Shown here: piece by piece, positions 1 to 7,843 of the stretch
Layout: every line of letters begins with the position of its first letter
Position numbering within the stretch: the first letter of the stretch is position 1
Source: JAVVHH01 sp963848035
GTDB lineage: Bacteria; Pseudomonadota; Alphaproteobacteria; Acetobacterales; Acetobacteraceae
Direction of reading: 5' to 3'
Assembly: GCA_963848035.1 (NCBI GenBank)
Contig: CAWKCD010000001.1
Coordinates: forward strand, 3,410,001 to 3,474,000
Length of the DNA: 64,000 nucleotides
The notes under the pieces: generated by a model
Databases searched by the model: none
Told to the model about the DNA's origin: nothing
The model's input: only the letters and a program-made list of their open reading frames with translations
Program-made: the position numbers and the translations under genes

Positions 1-188
1 TGGGCGCGGCCGATCTCGCCGCCGCCGACGCCGTCGAGCCCTGGGACGACCGCGGCGTTGTTGGACATGTTCTGGGGCTTGAAGGGGGCGACGCGGAGGC
101 CGCGGCGGAGGCAAGCGCGGGCGAGGCCGGCGACGAGGGTCGATTTGCCGACCGAGGAGCCGGTTCCCTGGAACATGATTGCGGTCAT
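1..188 (-). CDS. cobQ: cobyric acid synthase CobQ, N-terminal fragment (continues past window start)
   Basis: Only the first ~62 codons lie in the window; the gene runs off the left edge. The translation opens MTAIMFQGTGSSVGKSTLVA and soon reaches the FKPQNMSNNAAVV stretch. This is the typical CobQ amino terminus: a P-loop of the dethiobiotin-synthetase type (GTGSSVGKST, residues 8-17) followed by the PQNMSNN motif. CobQ uses ATP and glutamine to amidate adenosylcobyrinic acid a,c-diamide at four side chains, in the cytoplasm, directly after the CobO step. The start is the ATG at 186-188. It is divergent from the membrane-protein gene at 308, and cobO and cobU lie further along on the same strand. 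Identification rests on the N-terminus alone but is clear. Confidence 0.9.
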   Translation of the reverse strand, partial: MTAIMFQGTGSSVGKSTLVAGLARACLRRGLRVAPFKPQNMSNNAAVVPGLDGVGGGEIGRA

Positions 189-307
189 CGGCGGGGTAGA
201 TTTGATTTTGCTGGCCGGATCAACCGCCGACGTGCGCGGCGGCAATTGTGTTCCGCATGCGGAACATATATCGTTGCGTGCATCGGCTGGGTGGGAGCGC
301 GGACGAC

Positions 308-1132
308 ATGCCTGAGATCCTCAAGCAACTCCTGGGTTTCATCGAGAACAAAAGTGTTCGGCTCGGCGTTGCGGCTTGGGTGATCTCGACGGCGGTGATC
401 GCCGTGGCGGCGGCGCTGGTGGGCCTGACGTACAATCACGGCTTCGACTTCGAGATGAGCTCGCAGTTCAAGCTGGCGTTCGTGATCGCCTACATCATCC
501 TGTTCTTTGCGGCTTGGTTCATCATCTCGCTGCTCAACTCGGATATGGGGAAGGACGTCTACAGCGAGGTGCGGGAGCGGATCGAGGGGAGTTGGGTGGT
601 GACGTATTCCGAGACGCATGGCCCGGTGTCGACGCGGCCGGTGATGATGCGGCGGACGACGAAGTGCACGATCTCGATCAATCCGGAGCAGAAGCTGGAG
701 ATGGGATTCTCGATCGAAGGGCATCCGTTGTTCAAGGACAATACGCGGCAAGGGATCAAGGACGTGGCGATCCGTTACGGGGAGAACGGCGATTACGTGA
801 TGATGTATTATTACACGACGAAATTGCAGACCAAAAGCGACGTATCGACTTACGTGCTGCCCGAGGACGGGCGGCCGAGGACGGACGAGATCGAGCTTGA
901 GGTGTTCGGGCACGTCACGTTCGAGCGGCCGCGCGGGCGGGACAAGGTGACGCAGATGAGCGGGAACTGGTTCGACCTGAACGGAAACATCAGCCGGATC
1001 GTGGCCTTGCTGGACCAGAAGCAGGTGGCGGAGATCAGGGGCGAGCCGTTCAAGCCGATGAAGCTCTCGCAGGTGCCGATCCACGACAAGTATTTCGACG
1101 CGGACATGGGGAGCGTCGAATTCTCGCGGTAG
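308..1132 (+). CDS. hypothetical membrane protein, two N-terminal TM segments plus soluble domain
   Basis: I do not recognise this family. The chosen ATG at 308 (MPEILKQLLG...) follows GGGAG at the right distance; an upstream in-frame ATG at 248 would add a basic, unlikely leader. The 274-residue product has two hydrophobic segments (about residues 19-41 and 55-78) and then a ~195-residue soluble domain rich in beta-type sequence. Around residues 95-115 it reads GSWVVTYSETHGPVS, reminiscent of small lipocalin-like or SMODS-associated sensing domains, but no catalytic motif is visible. A two-helix anchor with a cytoplasmic domain is a common sensor layout, so a sensory role is possible but unproven. 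It sits between divergent cobQ and convergent cobO and has no clear functional link to cobalamin synthesis. Confidence 0.7.
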   Translation: MPEILKQLLGFIENKSVRLGVAAWVISTAVIAVAAALVGLTYNHGFDFEMSSQFKLAFVIAYIILFFAAWFIISLLNSDMGKDVYSEVRERIEGSWVVTYSETHGPVSTRPVMMRRTTKCTISINPEQKLEMGFSIEGHPLFKDNTRQGIKDVAIRYGENGDYVMMYYYTTKLQTKSDVSTYVLPEDGRPRTDEIELEVFGHVTFERPRGRDKVTQMSGNWFDLNGNISRIVALLDQKQVAEIRGEPFKPMKLSQVPIHDKYFDADMGSVEFSR

Positions 1133-1150
1133 CGGTTCCGGCGGCGGGTC

Positions 1151-1765
1151 TCAGAATTCGATCCCCTGCTGGGCTTTCACGCCGCTCGCGAAGTGATGCT
1201 TGATCTGGGTCATCTCGGTGACGAGGTCGGCGGCTTCGATGAGGGGTTTGGGGGCGTTGCGGCCGGTGACGACGACGTGGAGCATCGGGGAGCGGGCGGC
1301 GAGGCCGGCGAGGATCTCGTCGAGGGGGATGTAGTCGTAGCGCAGGGCGATGTTGAGCTCGTCGAGGACGAGGAGGGCGAGGCCGGGGGATTGCATGAGT
1401 TCGAGGGCGCGTTCCCAGGCGCGGCGGCAGGCGGCGACGTCGCGGGCGCGGTCCTGGGTTTCCCAGGTGAAGCCTTCGCCCATGGTGTGCCAGGCGAGGA
1501 GGTCGGCGCCGAGGCGCTCGAGGATGTCGCGCTCGCCGGTTGACCAGGCGCCTTTGATGAACTGGACGACGGCGGCGCGGCGGCCGTGGCCGATCATGCG
1601 CAGGAGGAGGCCGAAGGCGGCGGTGCTTTTGCCTTTGCCGGGTCCGGTGTGGACGATGAGGAGGCCTTTTTCGGCGATGTCCTTGGCGGCGACTTCGGCG
1701 TCTTGGACCTGTTTGCGCTTGGCCATCTTGGCTTGGTGGCGGGCGGCGTCGTCTGAATTGGTCAA
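1151..1765 (-). CDS. cobO: cob(I)yrinic acid a,c-diamide adenosyltransferase
   Basis: CobO/BtuR-family enzyme that transfers the 5'-deoxyadenosyl group of ATP to the reduced cobalt of corrinoids, giving the adenosyl form used by CobQ. The sequence shows the family's P-loop HTGPGKGKSTAAFG, then VVQFIKG, the LVLDELNIALRYDYI block and VVTGRNAP. The C-terminus (TEMTQIKHHFASGVKAQQGIEF) is the hallmark ending of this family. I chose the TTG at 1763-1765 because AAGGA precedes it by about 9 bases and the protein then begins like family members (LTNSDDAARHQAKMAKRK). A GTG at 1807 would add 14 residues but has no visible ribosome site. The length of ~204 residues is normal. Confidence 0.93.
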   Translation of the reverse strand: MTNSDDAARHQAKMAKRKQVQDAEVAAKDIAEKGLLIVHTGPGKGKSTAAFGLLLRMIGHGRRAAVVQFIKGAWSTGERDILERLGADLLAWHTMGEGFTWETQDRARDVAACRRAWERALELMQSPGLALLVLDELNIALRYDYIPLDEILAGLAARSPMLHVVVTGRNAPKPLIEAADLVTEMTQIKHHFASGVKAQQGIEF

Positions 1766-1877
1766 AGCTTGCCGTCCTTGGCGATCGAGGTGCGTAGATT
1801 TTGGCACGGATCGCGGGGTTTGGCGCGGGGCGACGGCGAGCGCGCCGGGAATCTCGCGATTCCCAGCGGGCGCTTCG

Positions 1878-1909
1878 GTTGGTGGGGTTGGTGGGTTGGT
1901 GGGGTTTAG
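1878..1909 (+). repeat. G/T-rich direct-repeat tract (GGTTGGTGG-like units)
   Basis: Between cobO and the next minus-strand gene the plus strand carries about three to four tandem units of the type GGTTGGTGG(GG). Runs of two to four G separated by TT or T could in principle form a G-quadruplex on this strand. No function can be assigned, and it may simply be a slippage-prone simple repeat. Confidence 0.5.
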
Positions 1910-2475
1910 ACCGGGAGCGACTTGACGGGGGCAGGGGGCGGGCCGCGGTAGGGGGGTTGGAATTGGGGTCGCACGGGGTCGGGCGGGGCGGCGCCCGGGT
2001 GGGGGCGGCCGTGGTTTGCCGGGCGCGCGGGGGAGGGCGCTTGGATGGGGCGGAGGTCGTGCTCGATGGCGGCGATGATCTCGGGGACCGGGCGCGCGAA
2101 GAGGGCGCGCTCGAGGTCGACGGTTTCGACGCGTTCGCGGCGTTCGCCGCGCTCGGGCGGGGGCTCGAGGCGGTTGTCGCGGGCGATTTCGGCGTCGGTG
2201 GTGGGGCGCTCGGGGCGTGGCGCCGGGTCGGGGGCGTTGCGCTTGCGCTCGTCGATGATGTGCATTTCGAGCAGGATGGTGCGGCGGACGGCGCGCGAGA
2301 TGCGTTCGAAGATCAGGGCTCGATCGGCGATGGGGAGGCCGGGGTCGGCGTCGGCTTGGCGCAAGAGGCGCATGCCATGTTCGGCCATCTCGCGGAGGAT
2401 CTGGCGGATGTACAAATCGTCGTCCGCCGGTGGGGCGGGCTGGGTGGACTCGGCCGGGAGATCGGCTGACGACAT
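1906..2475 (-). CDS. hypothetical protein with proline-rich C-terminal tail
   Basis: Family not recognised. The 189-residue product has a charged helical N-terminal half (about residues 18-80: DDLYIRQILREMAEHGMRLL, then FERISRAVRRTILLEMHII). The C-terminal half is low in complexity and rich in Pro, Arg and Glu. There is no signal peptide, no membrane segment and no catalytic motif. The pattern of a small helical domain plus a disordered Pro/Arg tail recurs in uncharacterised alphaproteobacterial proteins, but I cannot give a function. Downstream on the same strand lies cobO, about 140 bp away and separated by the G/T-rich repeat, so co-transcription is possible but not evident. Coding is supported by the start codon, length and helical periodicity. 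Confidence 0.65.
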   Translation of the reverse strand: MSSADLPAESTQPAPPADDDLYIRQILREMAEHGMRLLRQADADPGLPIADRALIFERISRAVRRTILLEMHIIDERKRNAPDPAPRPERPTTDAEIARDNRLEPPPERGERRERVETVDLERALFARPVPEIIAAIEHDLRPIQAPSPARPANHGRPHPGAAPPDPVRPQFQPPYRGPPPAPVKSLPV

Positions 2476-2525
2476 GGGGGCATCAGGGATTTATTCTTAG
2501 GTGGTGTCAAGCGGGCGGGTTTGGA

Positions 2526-2557
2526 GCGTGGGCCGGGCAGCGCGGCCCGGCCCACGC
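2526..2557 (-). terminator. strong hairpin, probable terminator of the DUF1993 gene
   Basis: Perfect 13-bp inverted repeat (arms 2526-2538 and 2545-2557, 6-base loop), just beyond the stop codon of the minus-strand gene at 2565-3083. No T-run follows, so it is a terminator by position and strength only. Confidence 0.6.
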
Positions 2558-2564
2558 CTCAGGG

Positions 2565-3083
2565 TTAGGCGGCCAGCGGAACCGCACCCAAGAAATCGCG
2601 CTTGCCCACGGCGAGCCCGTTATGACGGAGGATGTCGTAGGCGGTGGTCACGTGGAAGAAGAAGTTCGGCAGCATCCAGCCGGTGATGTATTCCGGCGCC
2701 ATCATGGCCATGACGTTCTTGGCCACCGTGAACTCGATGCGGCGCTCGGTGGCGGCGTCGATGGCACTCCGGTCGAGCGAGCGGAGGAAGCTGACGCAGC
2801 GGGCGAGGCGGGCCTGAAGTTCGTCGAAGCTCGTCTCGGTGTCCGGGAAGGACGGGTTGTCGACCCCGGCGAGGCGGGCGCCTCCGGCTTTGGCGGAGTT
2901 GGTGGCGATCTGCACCTGCCGGACCAGGGGTAGCATGTCGGGATATAGTCGCGATTGGAGCAGCACCGAGGGTTCGATGCCCCGCTCTGCGGCGTAGGAG
3001 GCGGCCTTGGTCAGCACTGCGGACAGGGCGTCGAGCATTTGGAGGCAGGGCGCGAGTGACGCCTGGTAAAGTGAGATGGGCAT
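2565..3083 (-). CDS. DUF1993 family protein
   Basis: A 172-residue cytoplasmic protein of the DUF1993 family. These are four-helix proteins related in fold to the DinB/YfiT metal-dependent group; their biochemical function is not established. Family features seen are the opening MPISLYQASLAPCLQML, the central DMLPLVRQVQIATNSAKAG, the FDELQARLARCVSFLRSLD helix and the late FFFHVTTAYDILRHNGLAVGKRDFLG block, which places a conserved His in the last helix. The ATG at 3081-3083 is preceded by GGAG with a 7-base gap; an in-frame ATG at 3113 has no such site. A strong hairpin follows the gene. Neighbours give no functional clue. Confidence 0.85.
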   Translation of the reverse strand: MPISLYQASLAPCLQMLDALSAVLTKAASYAAERGIEPSVLLQSRLYPDMLPLVRQVQIATNSAKAGGARLAGVDNPSFPDTETSFDELQARLARCVSFLRSLDRSAIDAATERRIEFTVAKNVMAMMAPEYITGWMLPNFFFHVTTAYDILRHNGLAVGKRDFLGAVPLAA

Positions 3084-3242
3084 AGGCGTGCTCCGTTTCG
3101 TTGAACGGGGCATGGCTTAGCCCACGTTGCGCCGACTGTCTGCCGCATGGGGTGGGGATTGGGTTGGGGGGGCCTACTGCGCCAGGCGAGGCTGACGATC
3201 TCGCGCCGGCTCACACTGGACGGCAATGATGGGTAGGAAGTG

Positions 3243-3998
3243 TCATTCCTGGGAAGAGCCATCATAGGGCCGATGCCATATGCGGAGTTGTCCGATCGGT
3301 TCGAAGCCCACTCGCCGGGCTGCGGCCAGATCGGCGCCGCTCTCGTAGCCGACGAGTGGGCGTCCAGGGCGCCAGGTCCAGGCCATGCTCGCCAAACCTT
3401 GCAGGGCGTCCTCGGTCGCGATTCCGGATGCGAACACGTTGGATAGGAAGGTGACGTCGTTGGTTGCGTTCAGGACGCCGCCGGCGACGGGCCTGTCCTC
3501 CACCAGGCCGTACGCGAAACGGATATCGGGGCTCGCCAGGAGCTTGGGTCGAAAGGTGCGGGGAGCGTTGTCGTCCGTTCCGGGACGCCACGCTTGCTCC
3601 CAGCGTGCAAGATCGGCGTCGCACCCGATCGATACCCAGCGCAGGCGGTCCGCGTCTCTTGACCGAGGAAATCGAGCTTGGATGCGGAAAACCATTCCGC
3701 GTCGAACAGCGGCACGAAACCGAGCGTTCCGATGTGGAGGCAGCCGAAGCTATCTTTCACCGACAGGTTCCGACCGGGGGCAGCCCGCACGAGCGCGCCG
3801 ATGGCGTCCAGCTGCTGCGCTGTGTCAGGTGCGCCCGTCAGTGTCACCAAGTCCGGGTAGTATTCGGGGGCACCGTGGCGTGTGAGCCAGTAATCGGGCG
3901 CGAACTCGCCCGGACCTGAGTGCGTCGAGCAGACCGCGTCACACCAAGCGGCATTGTTGCGAGCCGCGCTCGCTGTAAGTTCGAGGTCCAGGGCACAT
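3243..3998 (-). pseudogene. GNAT-like / uncharacterised alphaproteobacterial protein, frameshifted
   Basis: Three reading frames must be joined to obtain one protein of ~250 residues. Frame one starts at ATG 3998 (after GGGA). Frame two carries NNAAWCDAVC, the PDYWLTRHGAPEYYPDLVTLT segment, SVKDSF and FDAEWFSAS. Frame three carries DADRLRWVSIG, LARWEQAW and VGYESGADLAAARRVGFEPIG. The last block resembles the acceptor end of GNAT acetyltransferases. Joins are near 3988 (one extra base) and near 3668 (two extra or one missing). The protein pattern is continuous across the joins, so the breaks look recent or artefactual. No other domain is visible and the substrate is unknown. The 250 bp upstream, between this gene and the caspase gene, shows nothing recognisable. 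Confidence 0.6.
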
Positions 3999-4249
3999 TC
4001 CCGCTTCCCATACGCCCGAGCGTAACCTCCGGATCGGGACGCGGCTACAGCAGCGTGCCTGTCTGTCCCTCGACCGAGCTCGGCCGCCGCTCCCGACCCT
4101 ACTCGGTAATAAAAAAGGGGTCATTCCAGATACGCAGATGTGTAGTACCCTCCGCCGGGGATTCTTCCCCGTCCTGACGGCACTCCATAATGATATTTCC
4201 GAACTCGCCAACGATTTCGATTTGCGCTGTCGCCTGACCCGATGCTGGT

Positions 4250-5380
4250 TCAGTTCCGGGGAATGCACGTGGTTTGGCGGGGCGTTCCAGCCCGCTCAAT
4301 GCCGTGCTCGTAGCTTCTATTGCTGCCGCCGATGATCTGCTTGATCTGGCCGGCTCCACATGAATGGTCGTCGACCAAGACCCGCTCGGCGGATCGGACC
4401 TCGCCTCGTTGCGGTTCTGTGGCAAGGACACGCACGCTGGGAGTTGGCGCTGTAGCGGCGTTGAGCCGTGCTTCTGCCAATTCGGCGAAGGTGCCTCGAG
4501 GAAATCGGCGCAGATAGGCCTGGTAATCCGCCGGATTGCGGCTCGCGGCGATCGACTGCCAGAAAGCCGTATCCTGATCGATGGCCGCTTGCGGCTGGAT
4601 GGTGACCGGGCCGTTGAAGAAGTAGAAATTGCCGGAGATCGGTGAGGATGCCAGCCACGGTTGCTGCGTGCCGCCGGTGCCTTGCTTGACGGTCAGGCCG
4701 ACCTGGTTGAACACGCGGAACACGTCGACGCCGGGCTGCCGGATGGCGTTGACGAGGGCTGCGGTATAGGGGCTGTTGCCGCCGGCGCCGTCGGCGGCGA
4801 CGCTGCCGGGCTGGGTCGCGTAGGAGATCAGGGTTCCCTCGGGGGCGTGCATTTCCGCCAGTCCGCCGGCGGTGGCGCGGATGCCGCGGGAGGCGAACGG
4901 GTTGTTGCGGCAGGCATCGAGGATGACGAGGTTGAGCTTGGTGCCGGCATGCTCCATCTGGCGGAGCACGAGGCTGGCGTCGACCATCTGGAAGTCGAGG
5001 TCGCGCGGGCTGGTCGGGTTGGCGTCGGTGGGGACGAGCCAGTTGGCACCCTGCACCTGCATGCCGTGGCCGGAGTAGTAGAACAGGGCGACGTCGGCGC
5101 CTTGAACGGCGGCGCCGAATTGTTGCACGACCCGGTCGAAGTGCGGCTTGTCGAGATCGAGTTGCGGGCCGCCGCCGACGAGGGTGAACCCGGCGGCTTG
5201 TAGGGTCGATGCGATCAGGCGGGCGTCGTTGGCCGGGTTGGCGAGGCGGTCGACGTTACGGTAGCCGCCGTTGCCGACGACGAGGGCGATGCGCCGATTT
5301 TGAGCTTGCGCTACGCCTAGAATTGAAATCGTCAAAAAGATCGCGGCAATCAATCGGACTATTTGCAACTGGTAGCGCAT
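4250..5380 (-). CDS. secreted caspase family (peptidase C14) protein
   Basis: A periplasmic or exported protein with a caspase-like (metacaspase) domain. From the ATG at 5380 there is an N-terminal signal sequence (hydrophobic residues ~8-25, ending GVAQA before QNRR). The p20-like domain follows, with the catalytic His in FYYSGHGMQ (His105) and Cys in VILDACRNNPF (Cys157). The fold start RIALVVGNGGYRNV and the end LASSPISGNFYFF are also visible. After it, residues ~270-310 (FWQSIAASRNPADYQAYLRRFPRGTFAELA) form the helical repeat-like segment commonly attached to these bacterial caspases, then a short Cys-containing tail. Both dyad residues are present, so protease activity is plausible, with specificity usually after Arg or Lys. 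A start at 5428 is possible but would hide the signal peptide. The 208 bp upstream hold nothing clear. Confidence 0.85.
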   Translation of the reverse strand: MRYQLQIVRLIAAIFLTISILGVAQAQNRRIALVVGNGGYRNVDRLANPANDARLIASTLQAAGFTLVGGGPQLDLDKPHFDRVVQQFGAAVQGADVALFYYSGHGMQVQGANWLVPTDANPTSPRDLDFQMVDASLVLRQMEHAGTKLNLVILDACRNNPFASRGIRATAGGLAEMHAPEGTLISYATQPGSVAADGAGGNSPYTAALVNAIRQPGVDVFRVFNQVGLTVKQGTGGTQQPWLASSPISGNFYFFNGPVTIQPQAAIDQDTAFWQSIAASRNPADYQAYLRRFPRGTFAELAEARLNAATAPTPSVRVLATEPQRGEVRSAERVLVDDHSCGAGQIKQIIGGSNRSYEHGIERAGTPRQTTCIPRN

Positions 5381-5588
5381 TACCCATGCCTTCTCATCAC
5401 TGTCGCAACCGTATCGTGTCTTAAACAAGATAGACAGGTCGGTTTCTTGGGAGACAAGGGCGGCTCGCGGTGGGGTCCGGTCGAAGGGGCCGGGCCTTGG
5501 GTGTCAGGAGGTGCCGTTGGGTGAGGCCGTGGGCGTTGGCTGGATGTGCGGGTGACGAGTTTTCAAGCGTGACGAGGTCGTGGGTTGG

Positions 5589-6083
5589 TCATTTGATCCT
5601 CAGCGGAATGCCTGCGACCAGGAGCAGGACGGAGGCGGCGTGGGCGGCGAGGTGTTGGTGGAGGCGGCCGGCTTCGTCGCGGAAGCGGCGGGATAGGGCG
5701 TTGTCGGGGACGATGCCGAGGCCGACTTCGTTGCTGACTAGAACGGTTTCGGCGATGCGGGCAATGAGGGCTTGGTCCAGGGCGGCAATGGCTTTTGGGA
5801 GGTCTTGGTCGGCTAGGATCAGGTTGGTGAGCCAGAGGGTCAGGCAGTCGACCAACGCGGGGGTGGCGGGGTTGGCTTGGAGGGGGGTGGCCAGGTCGAT
5901 TGGGGCTTCGATGGTTTGCCAGCCTTGGCGGGCGGATTGGTGGGCGGCGATGCGGGTGCGCATCTCGTCGTCGAAGGGTTGGGCGGTGGCGATGTAGAGG
6001 CGCGTCGGGTGGGCTTCGAGGAGGGATTCGGCGTGGCGGCTTTTGCCGGAGCGGGCGCCGCCGAGAACTAGGGTGAAGGGCAT
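5589..6083 (-). CDS. cobU: bifunctional adenosylcobinamide kinase / adenosylcobinamide-phosphate guanylyltransferase
   Basis: CobU (called CobP in Pseudomonas nomenclature) phosphorylates adenosylcobinamide and attaches GMP, giving AdoCbi-GDP, the substrate of cobalamin synthase. The 164-residue protein shows the P-loop GGARSGKSRHAE (residues 8-19), the YIATAQPFDDEMRTRIAAHQ segment with the guanylylated-His region, and the DCLTLWLTNLI block. Near the C-terminus it has the conserved VSNEVGLGIVPDNALSRRFRDEAGRLHQ. Length is slightly short compared with 170-180 residues but the sequence is complete. It is a lone minus-strand gene about 1 kb downstream of, and opposite to, the riboswitch-controlled operon that contains the rest of nucleotide-loop assembly. 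Confidence 0.95.
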   Translation of the reverse strand: MPFTLVLGGARSGKSRHAESLLEAHPTRLYIATAQPFDDEMRTRIAAHQSARQGWQTIEAPIDLATPLQANPATPALVDCLTLWLTNLILADQDLPKAIAALDQALIARIAETVLVSNEVGLGIVPDNALSRRFRDEAGRLHQHLAAHAASVLLLVAGIPLRIK

Positions 6084-6150
6084 GGTCGGCGCTTTTCCGC
6101 GGGGGGCGAAGGTGGGTGGGCGTGGAGGACGGCACGGGCGGCGCTTGCGG

Positions 6151-6189
6151 CCCTGGATTGCCGCGTCGCTCCGCTCCTCGCAATGACGG
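6151..6189 (+). repeat. REP-like intergenic palindromic repeat, copy 1
   Basis: An imperfectly palindromic unit between cobU and purU, opening CCCTGGAT and ending ATGACG, with ATTGC/GCAAT near its ends. A similar unit occurs at 61145-61183. It matches the general look of dispersed intergenic palindromes common in alphaproteobacteria. Confidence 0.55.
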
Positions 6190-6210
6190 AAAGGGGGAGG
6201 GGGAGGGGCA

Positions 6211-7119
6211 TTAGTCGGCGAAGACGATGGTTTTGTGGCCGCTGATGAGGACGCGGGATTCGAGGTGGTAGCGGATGGCGCGGGCGAGGACGCGGCGTTC
6301 GATGTCGCGGCCTTTGCGGATCAGGGTGTCGGGGGTGTCGGCGTGGGTGATGCGTTCGACGTCCTGCTCGATGATGGGGCCTTCGTCGAGTTCGGCGGTG
6401 ACGTAATGGGCGGTGGCGCCGATGAGCTTCACGCCGCGCTCGTAGGCCTGGTGGTAGGGGCGGGCGCCTTTGAAGCCGGGCAGGAAGGAGTGGTGAATGT
6501 TGATGCAGCGGCGGGCGAGCGAGGTCACGAGGTCGTCGGAGAGGACCTGCATATAGCGGGCGAGGACGACGAGGTCGGCGCCGGCTTGGTCGACGATGGC
6601 GAGCAGGGCGGCTTCCTGGGCGGTTTTGGTGGCTTTGGTGATGGGGAGGTAGTGGAAGGGGACGCCTTTGAAATCGAGGTGGGCGTAGGTCTCGGCGGGG
6701 TGGTTGGCGACGATGCCGACGATGTGCATGGGGAGTTCGCCGATGTGCCAGCGGTAGAGCAGGTCGGCGAGGCAGTGGTCGAATCTGGAGACGAGGAGGA
6801 GGACGCGCTGTTTGGCGCGGAGGTCGCGCAGGGTGGTGGTGAGTTCGAGCCGGTCGGCGACGGGGCGGAGTGCGGCTTCGAAATGGGCGAGGCTGGATTC
6901 GGGAGAGAGCGGGGCGAAGACGACGCGCATGGTGAATTGGCGCGAGCTGGGTTCGTCGAATTGCTGGGCTTCGACGATGTCGGCGCCGGCTTCGAACAGG
7001 GCGGTGGAGACGGCGGCGACGATGCCGGGGCGGTTGACGCAGGCGAGGGTGAGCACGAATTGGGCTCGCGCCTGGCCGCTCGAGGGGGCGGCGGTGGCCG
7101 GGTTGGGGGCGTCGAACAT
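6211..7119 (-). CDS. purU: formyltetrahydrofolate deformylase
   Basis: PurU hydrolyses 10-formyl-THF to THF and formate, balancing one-carbon pools and supplying formate for purine synthesis. The 302-residue product has the N-terminal ACT regulatory domain (residues ~15-95, beginning FVLTLACVNRPGIVAAVSTALFE). It is followed by the formyltransferase-like catalytic domain with RFDHCLADLLYRW, GIVANHP, ARYMQVLS, the core INIHHSFLPGFKGARPYHQAYERGVK, IGATAHYVTAELDEGPIIEQ and the terminal ISGHKTIVF. Asn/His/Asp-type catalytic residues sit in NIHHSFLP and ELDEGP. The start at 7117-7119 is chosen because AAGGAG precedes it by ~9 bases; longer in-frame starts would run into the opposing promoter and riboswitch. 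It is divergent from the cobalamin operon. Confidence 0.95.
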   Translation of the reverse strand: MFDAPNPATAAPSSGQARAQFVLTLACVNRPGIVAAVSTALFEAGADIVEAQQFDEPSSRQFTMRVVFAPLSPESSLAHFEAALRPVADRLELTTTLRDLRAKQRVLLLVSRFDHCLADLLYRWHIGELPMHIVGIVANHPAETYAHLDFKGVPFHYLPITKATKTAQEAALLAIVDQAGADLVVLARYMQVLSDDLVTSLARRCINIHHSFLPGFKGARPYHQAYERGVKLIGATAHYVTAELDEGPIIEQDVERITHADTPDTLIRKGRDIERRVLARAIRYHLESRVLISGHKTIVFAD

Positions 7120-7144
7120 GAAGGCCGTCTCCTTGGCCGCGGCT

Positions 7145-7173
7145 TTGACGCTGCGGGGCACGGCGCGTATAGG
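7145..7173 (+). promoter_or_regulatory. sigma-70-type promoter of the cobalamin operon
   Basis: TTGACG (7145-7150) and TATAGG (7168-7173) are separated by exactly 17 bases. Transcription would begin around 7180, at the 5' end of the cobalamin riboswitch. The site lies within 55 bp of the divergent purU start. Confidence 0.75.
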
Positions 7174-7174
7174 T

Positions 7175-7345
7175 CCGGTTGATGGTTCTTCCAACCGGAA
7201 GATGAAAAGGGAACGCGGTGTAATGCCGCGGCTGCCCCCGCAACTGTAAGCGGTGAGCCACTCGCCAGCGCGCCACTGAGGCTTCGGCTTCGGGAAGGCA
7301 GGCGGGACCGGCGTCGATCCGTGAGCCAGGAGACCTGCCATCCCT
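7175..7345 (+). promoter_or_regulatory. cobalamin riboswitch (B12 element)
   Basis: The leader contains the invariant elements of the AdoCbl aptamer in order: an initial stem, AAGGGAA near 7207, the core GCTGCCCCCGCAACTGTAAG (7231-7250), GCCACT near 7257-7273, and the B12 box ending AGCCAGGAGACCTGCC (7324-7339). This ligand-binding RNA represses its own operon when adenosylcobalamin is abundant. Downstream, a GC hairpin (7446-7463) ends about 15 bases before the GTG start at 7478 and next to the AAGGGG ribosome site, so control at translation initiation is plausible. The stretch 7346-7477 shows no gene apart from this hairpin. Confidence 0.95.
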
Positions 7346-7477
7346 GAACAATCGCGATGCCGGGCGGGGTGCCTCGGCGGCGACGGCGTCGTGTTGGCGC
7401 CGGGTCTCCGGATGGTTCCGGGGGACGGTTGGCACCCGAATCATGGCACGCGAGGGCGCGTGCGAAGGGGTGGCCAG

Positions 7478-7843
7478 GTGACCGAGCGCGTGCCGCATTT
7501 GCACATCTGCATTACTTGCCGGGCGGGACGGGCGCTGGCGGAGGGCGACACGCCGGCGGGTCAGCATCTGCATGATGCGGTGGCCGGGCTGGCGAGCGAG
7601 GCGGTGCGGGTGCAGGCGGTGACGTGTCTGGCGAGTTGCGAGCGGGGTTGTGCGGCGGTGATCTCGGCGCCGGGCAAGTGGGGGTATCTGCTGGGCGGGT
7701 TGTCGGATGACCTGGCGACCGACTTGCTGACTTATGCGGGCGCGTATGCCGCGTCGAAAACCGGGACGGTGATGCCGTCCAAGCGGCCGGCTTCGCTGTT
7801 GGGCGTGGTGCTGGGCCGATTTCCGCCGATGGAGACACTATGA
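7478..7843 (+). CDS. DUF1636 family metal-binding-type protein, first gene of cobalamin operon
   Basis: A 121-residue protein of the DUF1636 family, thioredoxin-like ferredoxin-type proteins with conserved cysteines that sit beside cobW and cobN in many proteobacteria. Seen here are HLHICITCRAG near the N-terminus and VTCLASCERGCAAVI around residues 48-62, giving five cysteines suited to metal or Fe-S binding, then SAPGKWGYLLGGL. A role in cobalt handling or redox support is inferred from neighbourhood; the family has no proven activity. The start is GTG 7478, preceded by AAGGGG; upstream ATG codons in this frame lie in the riboswitch leader. The stop overlaps the cobW start (ATGA), and it is the first gene under the riboswitch. 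Confidence 0.85.
   Translation: MTERVPHLHICITCRAGRALAEGDTPAGQHLHDAVAGLASEAVRVQAVTCLASCERGCAAVISAPGKWGYLLGGLSDDLATDLLTYAGAYAASKTGTVMPSKRPASLLGVVLGRFPPMETL

Noticed and set aside
4099..4431. Minus-strand frame of 110 codons overlapping the caspase gene's 3' end, considered as a frameshifted C-terminal extension
   Set aside because: The caspase frame itself ends in a plausible Cys/Arg tail with its own stop, so no extension is needed.
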